Shown here piece by piece: positions 24,553 to 31,092 of a stretch of DNA of 39,027 nucleotides. The DNA lies in the IMG/VR virus record IMGVR_UViG_3300050821_019647, positions 1 to 39,027 of that record. The stretch is one strand, 5' to 3'. The DNA comes from a virus. The notes beneath the pieces were generated by a model. That model saw only the letters and a program-made list of their open reading frames with translations. It did no database searches and was not told the origin of the DNA. Position 1 is the first letter of the stretch; every line of letters begins with the position of its first letter. The position numbers were made by a program, and so were the translations under genes.

Positions 24553-24902
24553 ACGATTTTCACCTTCGGCAATAATTCCTCGAGGCGCTGGTCTAATTTG
24601 GCGTCGGGCTCTGAATGAATATTGTTTACAATGACTTTTGGGTCTGATTTATCCCGTTGGTCCAATATGATTTTGCCGAGCCAGATGAGCATCGTGACAT
24701 TGCCCGACATGGCGACTTCATACTGTTTTCGTTTAAGGGATTGTTTGCCATGGGCACGGCCCTTTTCTATGGCCTGCGCAAAACGACGGGTGAGAGTCGA
24801 TGGGTTGCAGTTTAATATCAGCGCCATTTCATTATACGAGCAATGGATGGCTGCTAATTTTTCGACTGTTTCTTCATCGATTGGTTTTTTAGGGCGTGCC
24901 AT
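24549..24902 (-). CDS. Terminase small subunit candidate
   Basis: 117 residues from the ATG at 24902, which has a GGAG ribosome site; a longer frame upstream would overlap the ParB-methyltransferase more. A helix-turn-helix is visible (EKLAAIHCSYNEMALILNCNPSTLTRRF), followed by KGRAHGKQSLKRKQYEVAMSGNVTMLIWLGKIILDQRDK. The combination of an N-terminal HTH and an A-x-x-GN-x-x-M-x-I-W-L-GK segment is typical of a group of phage small terminases that recognise the packaging start site. It is flanked by two methyltransferase genes with 4- and 14-base overlaps. Confidence 0.75.
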   Translation of the reverse strand: MARPKKPIDEETVEKLAAIHCSYNEMALILNCNPSTLTRRFAQAIEKGRAHGKQSLKRKQYEVAMSGNVTMLIWLGKIILDQRDKSDPKVIVNNIHSEPDAKLDQRLEELLPKVKIV

Positions 24903-26088
24903 TGATGAGCTCCGCCTGTTTACCTGTGTATTTCTCCCAGCGCGCCACAATCACGTCGCAGTAGTGGGGGTCTAATTCCATCATGAAGCATTGGCGATTC
25001 GTTTTTTCGCAGGCGATGAGGGTTGAGCCGGAGCCGCCGCTCAAATCAAGAATGTTGTCATTCGCCTTTGACCAATTATTTATAAAATACTCACACACAT
25101 CTATGGAGCGCGGGCATGGATGCTTTCCTGAAATTATTCTGTCCTCTGTTTGGGATGTATTTGCTGTATTCGCCAAAAACCAATCTCGACAGTTTACCGG
25201 ATTTTTTTTATCAATGTCTGTTGTCCACGCCACGACTGGGTCAGTGGCCCATTGAAGCCACACAGATCGCGCTTGAACAAAGTTTTTTGTAACCGAAATT
25301 AAGCGCCAGTCAAAATCAGAAAACCATTTGCCGAAGGATCTAATATTAAGCATTCCCTGCCAAACAAAGGCAGAATATTTCGAATCGGCGATAACTATAA
25401 AATTGTACAGGCATGCTTTCAGAAAATTTCCGTAATCCTCATCGGATTTGGAATCTGAACCTTGATAGGCCCCTTCATATTTAAACCCAACATTAAACGG
25501 CGGATCCCAGCAAAGAAGCTGAACTTTGCTCCCGTCGGCTAATCTTTCCACCGCATCAATGCTCGTCGAATCCCCACACATCAACCGATGAGCCCCGAGC
25601 TGGTAAATGTCACCGAGCTTCGTCTTAGGCTCCACATGCTCCGGCACCTCGTCTTCATCACAGCCGGGCTCTATCCGGTCGGCAGGCTCAATTTCAAAAT
25701 CCTTAATCCCCAACAAATCGATATCAAAATCAGGCCCAAGGTCCACCACATCCAAATTCACACCCGATAAATCCAGCTCGGCCCACGACGCTATGGCATT
25801 ATCCGACTGCACGTCGGCATATTCTTGCTCGTCTGATTCATAGTCTTGGTGATTGACCGGCACATGATCCCAGCCGTTGAGTTTAGCCGCCTCAATTCGG
25901 CCATGCCCTGAGGTGACAAAGCCAGAACGCGTGGACACTTTGATGGGATAGCGCCAGCCCTGGTAGGCCAATATTTTAGCTAAGCGTTCAATTTGCTCTT
26001 TTGGATGTTTGTTGCGGTTTTTCGGGTGGCTTTTAAGCGATGTGATTTGTGCCACACCGTCGTGCGCACACCTGATATGCATGTCCAT
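24889..26088 (-). CDS. ParB-domain / DNA methyltransferase fusion
   Basis: 399 residues. Residues about 15-100 are a ParB-like nuclease domain (LKSHPKNRNKHPKEQIERLA, then GFVTSGHGRIEAAKLNGWDHVPV). Residues about 155-395 are a beta-class methyltransferase with DPPF (195-198) and a C-terminal LDLSGGSGSTLIACEKTNRQC. The usual F in the F-x-G-x-G AdoMet motif is S here, and motif IV is DPPF. This ParB-methyltransferase fusion is frequent in phages beside terminase genes. It may methylate phage DNA against restriction. It starts the packaging operon and lies divergent to a ribbon-helix-helix regulator. Confidence 0.82.
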   Translation of the reverse strand: MDMHIRCAHDGVAQITSLKSHPKNRNKHPKEQIERLAKILAYQGWRYPIKVSTRSGFVTSGHGRIEAAKLNGWDHVPVNHQDYESDEQEYADVQSDNAIASWAELDLSGVNLDVVDLGPDFDIDLLGIKDFEIEPADRIEPGCDEDEVPEHVEPKTKLGDIYQLGAHRLMCGDSTSIDAVERLADGSKVQLLCWDPPFNVGFKYEGAYQGSDSKSDEDYGNFLKACLYNFIVIADSKYSAFVWQGMLNIRSFGKWFSDFDWRLISVTKNFVQARSVWLQWATDPVVAWTTDIDKKNPVNCRDWFLANTANTSQTEDRIISGKHPCPRSIDVCEYFINNWSKANDNILDLSGGSGSTLIACEKTNRQCFMMELDPHYCDVIVARWEKYTGKQAELINGTP

Positions 26089-26109
26089 GTGCTCAAGAAT
26101 AATGGCCCA

Positions 26110-26145
26110 AAAGTTTTAAGAAACTTTAAACAAACTTTTAACTTT
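26110..26145. promoter_or_regulatory. Operator-like array of AAACTTT boxes
   Basis: Four 7-base boxes lie in the divergent region: AAAGTTT (26110-26116), AAACTTT (26121-26127), AAACTTT (26132-26138) and TAACTTT (26139-26145). The first two form a perfect inverted repeat with a 4-base spacer; centres of the first three are 11 bases apart, one helical turn. The last box overlaps the likely -35 of the plus-strand gene. Short phased boxes of this kind suit ribbon-helix-helix repressors. Confidence 0.6.
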
Positions 26146-26172
26146 AACCAGGGTTCAATATCACCATATAAT
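26143..26172 (+). promoter_or_regulatory. Promoter of ribbon-helix-helix gene 1, apparently leaderless
   Basis: A perfect TATAAT (26167-26172) has a weak -35 (TTTAAC, 26143-26148) with an 18-base spacer. A start point about seven bases downstream would be at 26179, only three bases before the ATG at 26182. No Shine-Dalgarno sequence precedes that ATG. Confidence 0.55.
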
Positions 26173-26181
26173 TCTCAAACA

Positions 26182-26415
26182 ATGGATGACCAATCGATCG
26201 ACTCCCTTATTGAAAATTTCGATATATCTGAAGGTAAGGATGAAAACCGGGCGACCCTCAATCCTTTTACCTTTTGGCTGCCCCATGCCTACAAAATCAA
26301 GTACGACCAGATCCAAATGCGTTCCAAACGCAAGTTTGGCAAAATCTTAAAAGAGGTTTTGAAACGCTCCATCGACAAGGTCAATTTGGACGATTTGGAC
26401 GAGCGGGCGTCTTAG
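26182..26415 (+). CDS. Ribbon-helix-helix type regulator 1
   Basis: 77 residues from the ATG just downstream of a TATAAT box; longer upstream starts would overlap the divergent gene and the promoter. An acidic N-terminus (DDQSIDSLIENFDISEGKDE) precedes the segment FTFWLPHAYKIKYDQIQMRS with KRKFGKILKEVLKRSIDKV, a strand-helix-helix layout as in CopG/Arc-like DNA-binding proteins. It is one of the few plus-strand genes, divergent from the packaging operon, with AAACTTT boxes in the shared upstream region, so it is a candidate repressor or timing switch for that operon and for itself. Confidence 0.68.
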   Translation: MDDQSIDSLIENFDISEGKDENRATLNPFTFWLPHAYKIKYDQIQMRSKRKFGKILKEVLKRSIDKVNLDDLDERAS

Positions 26416-26528
26416 CGGCGCCAAATCAGCATTCGGTAGCCGACTTGGATATAAACGAAGGCGCCAGTATTGAAACATTTAAATGCAAATTCGTCCATTT
26501 TGGCGATTTGTACTTTGGGCTGTCTCAT
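26412..26528 (-). CDS. Tiny hypothetical protein
   Basis: 38 residues (starts MRQPKVQIAKMDEF, ends GYRMLIWRR). Its ATG is in an ATGA overlap with the 43-residue gene upstream. Its stop overlaps by four bases the stop of the convergent regulator gene. Function is unknown; support is the overlap and a G-rich ribosome-site-like stretch upstream. Confidence 0.5.
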   Translation of the reverse strand: MRQPKVQIAKMDEFAFKCFNTGAFVYIQVGYRMLIWRR

Positions 26529-26656
26529 TCATCACCGCCCGGAATCGTCACCCAGCCACATGTGGGGTGCCAGTAAACCGTTATATAGCCTTTTATCTCG
26601 CCCCTGCCGTTTTTGATCGCGATCCGTTTTGTTTTCAATTCTTGTTTTTTGTCCAT
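26525..26656 (-). CDS. Tiny hypothetical protein
   Basis: 43 residues (starts MDKKQELKTKRIAI, ends WVTIPGGDE). The ATG has a GAGG ribosome site at good spacing. The N-terminal half is basic and the C-terminal half is beta-like with one Cys and two Trp. It begins a two-gene unit behind a minus-strand promoter at 26728-26755. No family is recognised. Confidence 0.55.
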   Translation of the reverse strand: MDKKQELKTKRIAIKNGRGEIKGYITVYWHPTCGWVTIPGGDE

Positions 26657-26717
26657 TTGATACCTCACTTGACCTTATACAATGCACGCCCCGTGCCAGC
26701 CTCAAGTCGTATATATC

Positions 26718-26725
26718 GTATGTAT
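26718..26725. promoter_or_regulatory. GTATGTAT box 1 near the minus-strand start point
   Basis: GTATGTAT preceded by TATATATC. The same box preceded by TATATAT-AC(T) recurs at 26794-26801. Box 1 lies at the expected start point of the minus-strand promoter; box 2 lies on that of the plus-strand promoter. They are candidate operators for regulator 2. Confidence 0.4.
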
Positions 26726-26727
26726 AG

Positions 26728-26755
26728 TGTATACAGACTAGACAGCCTGTGACAA
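26728..26755 (-). promoter_or_regulatory. Minus-strand promoter for the two tiny genes
   Basis: TTGTCA (map 26750-26755) and TATACA (map 26728-26733) are separated by 16 bases. Transcription would start near 26721, giving a 65-base leader with a GAGG ribosome site before the ATG at 26656. The -10 overlaps the palindrome TGTATACA. Confidence 0.5.
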
Positions 26756-26765
26756 TCTTTGCACC

Positions 26766-26793
26766 TTGACGTGGTTTTCTATTTATATATACT
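26766..26793 (+). promoter_or_regulatory. Promoter of ribbon-helix-helix gene 2, apparently leaderless
   Basis: TTGACG (26766-26771), 16-base spacer, TATACT (26788-26793); both hexamers match five of six consensus bases. The base seven positions after the -10 is the A of the ATG at 26800, so the mRNA would have no leader. No ribosome site is present. Confidence 0.68.
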
Positions 26794-26801
26794 GTATGTA
26801 T
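26794..26801. promoter_or_regulatory. GTATGTAT box 2 at the plus-strand start point
   Basis: Second copy of the GTATGTAT box, overlapping the ATG and expected start point of regulator 2. A protein bound here would block its own gene. Confidence 0.4.
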
Positions 26802-26967
26802 GAAAAAGACGACCGACGCCTATATTTCAATTTCAATAAGGCTCCCCGTAAACCTTGTTAAAGAGCTAAAGCAGCTATCACTCACGCCCGAACACGAGGG
26901 CCGGTACCAGGTATTGGTACGCCATATCCTGACCGAGTATGTGAAGCGGACCAAGAGACGCGGATAA
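26800..26967 (+). CDS. Ribbon-helix-helix type regulator 2
   Basis: 55 residues. The pattern AYISISIRLPVNLVKELKQLS, then GRYQVLVRHILTEYVKR, has the alternating strand (I-x-I-x-I-R-L-P) and two helices of CopG-type ribbon-helix-helix proteins; GRYQ-x-L-(V/I)-R-x-x-L is frequent in antitoxin-like members. No toxin gene is adjacent, so an autoregulated repressor is more likely. The promoter TTGACG-16-TATACT places the transcript start at the ATG. The stop codon overlaps the T tract of the terminator of the convergent operon. Confidence 0.7.
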   Translation: MKKTTDAYISISIRLPVNLVKELKQLSLTPEHEGRYQVLVRHILTEYVKRTKRRG

Positions 26968-26995
26968 AAAAGGCGCAGGCATTTCACCCGCGCCT
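26966..26995 (-). terminator. Rho-independent terminator of the early/lysis operon
   Basis: On the minus strand GAGGCGC..GG..CC..GCGCCT forms a 6-base-pair GC stem (arms 26990-26995 and 26971-26976) extended by two more pairs after one mismatch. It is followed at once by TTTTTT. It lies seven bases past the stop of the large secreted protein gene and ends the operon that starts near 36.8 kb. Confidence 0.85.
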
Positions 26996-27002
26996 CAAAG
27001 TA

Positions 27003-29519
27003 TTAACTATGGTGGGCAAATCCCAAATGATGGGGCTTTTTCTTCTTTAATTTCTTCTTGGCTACTGGCTTTTTCGATGCCAATGGTGATTCAACAGCCT
27101 TGACCATGGCTGCGACGATTGATCCCCAGGTCGTCAACGACTGCCCACTGTTTGTCATGCTGTAGTCAGGCACGCCATTGGGATTGAACCACACAAAACC
27201 CACGCCGCCGATACCATTGGCTGCTACGGCCTGCATAGCCGACACAATCGCTGCACCATCACTTGAGCTTGGGCTCGCGGTCGACTCAGATCCATACTCA
27301 TTGAAATTTATCGGCACGACACCGTCCGCACTCAACAATTGCTGTTGAGCAAGGTAACCGCTACTCGACGCAATACTGCCCTGAAGTCTCGCCAAAGCGC
27401 CTGCATTCGAACCTGAATAATAGGCGTGCATCCAGTAAACAATATTTGTCATTTGCAAATAGGCTTTCGGGTCAAACCCTAGTGCTGGACCAACTGAGCC
27501 AGGGTTGCCGTTGGTGCCGCCCTCTAAACTCACTATGTTTTGGTTTCCCGTCGCGCGGATCGCGTTGTAGAGCGCAAGCTCATAAGTCGAGATGCTGGCG
27601 CCGTTTTGATAAAGGCATCCATCCGCGCACAGTTCATTGAGCGAACCAATCCACGCATACGGATTGCCCACAAACTGTTTCGCCATCGCGGACCAGAACG
27701 CCAAATCTTGCCCAAGCTGCGAGCCAGTCGGCGGTGCACTCATCGTCGCACCAATGCCGCCCGGAATATCACTTTCCCAATACCCGCCGTTTGAAGAGTG
27801 GTCCTCAAACTCGCACACGACTTTTTGCGCCTGGCACCACTGCGCGAACGCTTGAAAATCCGACGCCGGCTCAAACGTCCATTGGGTGTTGGAATGATAC
27901 GTGGGGAATACAATTACCCGTACATGATTTGCGCCGGGCATCAGGTTTTTCAGATTCGCTTGGAGGGATTGCACATCGCCTGGGTCCCAATAAAGATTAA
28001 CGCCCTCGCTAACAAACTTTTTTCCACTCGGGTCAATAACCCAGCCGCCTTTGATTTGGAAATTTCCACTGGGCACAGGCGGAGGTACTGGCGAATTGCT
28101 TGGCCCAGGTGTTGGCGTCGGCGATGGCACAGGGCTTGGACTCGGGCCGATCCATTGGCCGTTGGTCCATGCATACCATCCAGAGCTTGCGGCATCCTCA
28201 CCCCAAATGCTCGGTGCAACATAAGTGAGTGCGGCCGTCCCGCTGCCGCCGGCAACGGCCGAACCATTTTCCATGACAACGCCAGCCGCAGTGAGCGACC
28301 ACACGTTGCCCGACCCGTCGGTAATTGTGCCGCCACTCGTAGGGGTCAATATCACGCTGCCAGCCGATGCGCTCGGGCTGGGTGAAGGCCCTGGCTGTGG
28401 GGATCCGCCGCTTGTTTGACTAAACAACCATTGATATAGCGCGGTGCCGTCGCCGCCATCGGCATTCATTCGGCCAAACGTGGTCCAGGGGCTGCCGCCG
28501 GGCATGTTTATATAATAAAACTGTGACTGACCCGCGCGAATCGCAGCCATACCGCCGGAATCGTATGCCGATTGCGAGGGGTAGTTGCTATTGCCCGTGA
28601 TGTACTGCCAAAACGGCTGGTCATAGCTTGAGGGGCTGTTATCCGACGGTGTGGATATTGCTAAATAAGGCACGTTTACCATGCGCGGGAACACCGACGA
28701 ATTCGGAGTGGACCTGAACAATTGCTCGCTCATGCCAACGCCGGCCGTCCAGAGTTTAAGCCCAAGGCTGTATTGTTGGTTGTTGTCGACAAGCTCCGCT
28801 AAAAAGCCAATTGCAGACAAAGAAAGTCCAACGCTATAGATTCTGGTGGTATCAACGCTGAAGTTTTGGACCATATGGCTGACGACCGCTGAGATAGCTT
28901 GCTCATTCCATCCCCCATTGGGGCTGTCAGCATACCCTCCGCAATTGGCATTGCCATTGGCGCCAGATAAATCAAGCGTCTGGTCGCACTGCACGGCGAC
29001 AATGATGGTCGGGTGGGCGGTGCGAAAGGCTGTGGTGTTAAACGTAAACCCATCCCCCTCCATGGCCGAGACGAACACGCCGCCATCCCGAGGGTAACTT
29101 GAGCCATTCATGCCTTGGTCATTGCCCGCACCAACGACCATGAGCGGGTAAACAAATTGTGAGCTATAGCCTTGCGGCAGCAGGTAGTTGTATTGCATGC
29201 CCTGATAACCACTTGGGCTCCCCCCTAAGGGTTGAAGCTGGTTTGTCACCCATGAGCCTGCCGAAACAGCGCCGGTGAGCGGTGCTGGTACCCTTGGCTT
29301 GCCCGATGCCGATGGTTGCGGCGACGGCGACACACTTGGGCTTGGCGATGCCGTTGGACTCGGCGATGGTGTCGCATGTGGAACAATTTGCAGGCTGACC
29401 ATTTGGCCCGGCACCGTGGTGCTTGTCCCATCGGCATTGGTGATCATCGTGTCGCTCGACGCCATGTGCGGCACTATCGCCGTCAGCGTCAAAATTAAAA
29501 AGATTTGGTGTAGTTTCAA
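27003..29519 (-). CDS. Secreted multidomain protein: esterase-like domain, small beta module, GH5-like hydrolase
   Basis: 838 residues from a TTG with a GGGGGG site. A signal peptide (1-20, hydrophobic FLILTLTAIV, likely cut after HMA) and a PSPSP linker (49-72) precede an alpha/beta-hydrolase domain of the PHB-depolymerase/CE1 type (about 90-370) with elbow GLSLS (Ser233). No His follows Ser233 within the domain, so the triad looks incomplete. A linker, a 75-residue beta module (about 386-458; VWSLTAAGVVMENG, WYAWTNGQW) and a second PSP linker lead to a GH5/clan GH-A-type domain (about 487-805): candidate acid/base E629 in NEL, H698 and Y700, candidate nucleophile E741 in NEYGS, W777. The C-terminus is lysine-rich. 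It could degrade plant or bacterial polysaccharide outside the cell. Such an enzyme is unusual in a phage this small. Confidence 0.75.
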   Translation of the reverse strand: MKLHQIFLILTLTAIVPHMASSDTMITNADGTSTTVPGQMVSLQIVPHATPSPSPTASPSPSVSPSPQPSASGKPRVPAPLTGAVSAGSWVTNQLQPLGGSPSGYQGMQYNYLLPQGYSSQFVYPLMVVGAGNDQGMNGSSYPRDGGVFVSAMEGDGFTFNTTAFRTAHPTIIVAVQCDQTLDLSGANGNANCGGYADSPNGGWNEQAISAVVSHMVQNFSVDTTRIYSVGLSLSAIGFLAELVDNNQQYSLGLKLWTAGVGMSEQLFRSTPNSSVFPRMVNVPYLAISTPSDNSPSSYDQPFWQYITGNSNYPSQSAYDSGGMAAIRAGQSQFYYINMPGGSPWTTFGRMNADGGDGTALYQWLFSQTSGGSPQPGPSPSPSASAGSVILTPTSGGTITDGSGNVWSLTAAGVVMENGSAVAGGSGTAALTYVAPSIWGEDAASSGWYAWTNGQWIGPSPSPVPSPTPTPGPSNSPVPPPVPSGNFQIKGGWVIDPSGKKFVSEGVNLYWDPGDVQSLQANLKNLMPGANHVRVIVFPTYHSNTQWTFEPASDFQAFAQWCQAQKVVCEFEDHSSNGGYWESDIPGGIGATMSAPPTGSQLGQDLAFWSAMAKQFVGNPYAWIGSLNELCADGCLYQNGASISTYELALYNAIRATGNQNIVSLEGGTNGNPGSVGPALGFDPKAYLQMTNIVYWMHAYYSGSNAGALARLQGSIASSSGYLAQQQLLSADGVVPINFNEYGSESTASPSSSDGAAIVSAMQAVAANGIGGVGFVWFNPNGVPDYSMTNSGQSLTTWGSIVAAMVKAVESPLASKKPVAKKKLKKKKPHHLGFAHHS

Positions 29520-29556
29520 AAAAAATCCCCCCTTATGGCCTTACCTTAAGACCGAA

Positions 29557-30123
29557 TCATTGCGTTGGATTAGCCGTGGTCGTAAGCGTCAAAAGTCGAT
29601 CGGCCCTTGAAAGCCACCCATCCAAAAACTTATCCAACGCCGGATTGTGCTCGGCAATCGACTCATAGGCTTCGTGCATCGTGCCCGAAAGGGCCGTAAT
29701 GATCGCGTCAGGTTGCCCTAGGTTTAACGTTTGTAGCGTCAGCGGTCCAACTACTCCGTCGACGACTAATGGCTTGAGCGGCGCGTTTTTTTGCGCAGAA
29801 ACGGTATTTAAAACACACTGCAGGCACTTCACCGCTGATGGAACGCCTAGACTGACTGCGGCATCAAAAATCGCCGTCGCCACATTTTGGTCGAAAACCT
29901 GATCCAAACTGAGCGGCTGCCACCACCAAAAATAATAAATCCGCTTGGCTTCCATGGGGGTCAGGGCTTGCATGTCAGCCTCAGAGACGGCCTTGCCCCT
30001 CCAGCGGGTTAAGTCTTCCTGGGTGATCCCCATGTTGGTCATCCCGCCCTTGTCGGATGGGTCGTCGGAGTATCCGCCTTCATTTTTGAACACGTAGTCG
30101 ATCGATAAGTCGATGTTAGCCAC
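29557..30123 (-). CDS. Endolysin, glycoside hydrolase family 108 type
   Basis: 188 residues from the GTG at 30123, which has AAGGGGA upstream and overlaps the resolvase stop by 8 bases. The GH108 signature is at the N-terminus: IDYVFKNEGGYSDDPSDKGG with T-N-x-GIT, where E15 is the catalytic Glu. It continues with the Trp-rich IYYFWWWQPL. The second half (PLVVDGVVGPLTLQTLN) matches the peptidoglycan-binding part that follows in this family. It cleaves peptidoglycan glycan strands. No signal peptide or adjacent holin is visible. It lies in the early operon, not with the virion genes. Confidence 0.87.
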   Translation of the reverse strand: MANIDLSIDYVFKNEGGYSDDPSDKGGMTNMGITQEDLTRWRGKAVSEADMQALTPMEAKRIYYFWWWQPLSLDQVFDQNVATAIFDAAVSLGVPSAVKCLQCVLNTVSAQKNAPLKPLVVDGVVGPLTLQTLNLGQPDAIITALSGTMHEAYESIAEHNPALDKFLDGWLSRADRLLTLTTTANPTQ

Positions 30124-30538
30124 ACTTTTCCCCTTCGCTTTGGTTAAATTTGAAAATCTGAATTTGAATGCCTTCCCCATGGCCAAAGCGCTTTTCAGCG
30201 GTGACCCTTTGGACTTGCCGGTCATTTTGCAAAATCCCCGACTTTTGCAAGACGTCGAGTGGGCCGCCCAAACAGTTGTCGATGTCGGGCTCGTGCAGGT
30301 GGGATTTAAAATAAAACACCATGTGCACCTCGACAGGACACGTGATCTGGCGCTCCTTTTCGAGCGACGTCTGATCCAGCAACGCTTTTAAAAGCCATGT
30401 GACGGCCATCCTTTCCCACGCCAAATATTTTGGGCTTGAAATCAGCGTTGGCCTACGCCCGCCGCGGCCAGGGATGATTTGCTTTGAGTTTTTCTTAATC
30501 GCCACACGGCCCGGGATGGTCGCTTGGAAAAGTATCAC
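30116..30538 (-). CDS. rusA: RusA-family Holliday junction resolvase
   Basis: 140 residues. The acidic catalytic motif EPDIDNCLGGPLDVLQKSGI (D85, D87, D95) is followed by NDRQVQRVTAEK (D106), as in RusA. The enzyme is a dimer that cuts four-way junctions formed in replication and recombination. It starts at a GTG in a GTGA overlap with the upstream gene and is placed between replication genes and endolysin. Resolving branched concatemers before packaging is a likely role. Confidence 0.88.
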   Translation of the reverse strand: MILFQATIPGRVAIKKNSKQIIPGRGGRRPTLISSPKYLAWERMAVTWLLKALLDQTSLEKERQITCPVEVHMVFYFKSHLHEPDIDNCLGGPLDVLQKSGILQNDRQVQRVTAEKRFGHGEGIQIQIFKFNQSEGEKCG

Positions 30539-31092
30539 GTTTCACCCGCCCAGAATGCCTTCGAGGCCCTCATTTTTGCCCTCCAAAGATTCACCTTGTC
30601 CTGAATGGATGCGATCGGGTGATTGGGGTCAAACCGATTGGGTTTCCACTCGGTGTGATCGATTGCGCGGCGCTCAAACACGTCGGCAAACGTGTCCACC
30701 CACATGGGCAGCTCGATATGGTGGGATTTTTCACCCACCTCGCAGGTGCATCGGATAAAATAAACCTGTTCGCTCCGTCGCCCGCGCGCCTGGCACACCC
30801 CTGAATCCAAACAACACTCGCACAGGATCACGTACGGCGCGTCTTCCTTCTGGGCACGTGGCTGGTTTTTGATTTCAGCGCGCACAGCATCGGCAAAGTC
30901 CTTGGGCAATGGTGCATGGCGGCAGGATGCAATCAGGTGATCGCAGATTCGCTCAAAGCTTTTCCAGGAAAGCCTTTCAACCGCACGCCAGATAAGCTTG
31001 CAGCGCTCCCCGCTAAAGGCGCGCTCGCCGAACACACTCTCGAGGCGATCAATTTGAATGTCGAAGTAGTTTTTTGTGAGTTGGTCCATCAT
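30535..31092 (-). CDS. Putative replication accessory protein with cysteine cluster
   Basis: 185 residues. The N-terminal half is helical and contains CRHAPLPKDFADAVRAE, a pattern found in small phage proteins encoded next to replication initiators. The middle has cysteines C93, C95, C96 region (ILCECCLDSGVC) and C120, C122 (IRCTCEVG), probably a zinc site. It may help load the host helicase, but no ATPase motif is present and this is inferred only from position. It overlaps the initiator by four bases (ATGA). Confidence 0.55.
   Translation of the reverse strand: MMDQLTKNYFDIQIDRLESVFGERAFSGERCKLIWRAVERLSWKSFERICDHLIASCRHAPLPKDFADAVRAEIKNQPRAQKEDAPYVILCECCLDSGVCQARGRRSEQVYFIRCTCEVGEKSHHIELPMWVDTFADVFERRAIDHTEWKPNRFDPNHPIASIQDKVNLWRAKMRASKAFWAGET

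Noticed and set aside
26274-26752. Plus-strand frames of about 90-100 codons after regulator 1
   Set aside because: They overlap regulator 1 and the two tiny minus-strand genes, which have better ribosome sites and overlaps; no plus-strand start signal is seen.
26800-26967. Toxin-antitoxin pair with regulator 2 as antitoxin
   Set aside because: The protein is antitoxin-like in fold, but no toxin gene lies on the same strand next to it, and a terminator of the opposite operon follows directly.
30123-30225. Longer endolysin start upstream of 30123
   Set aside because: The extra 34 residues overlap the resolvase gene by 110 bases, are basic and unlike the family, and the GTG at 30123 has its own ribosome site.
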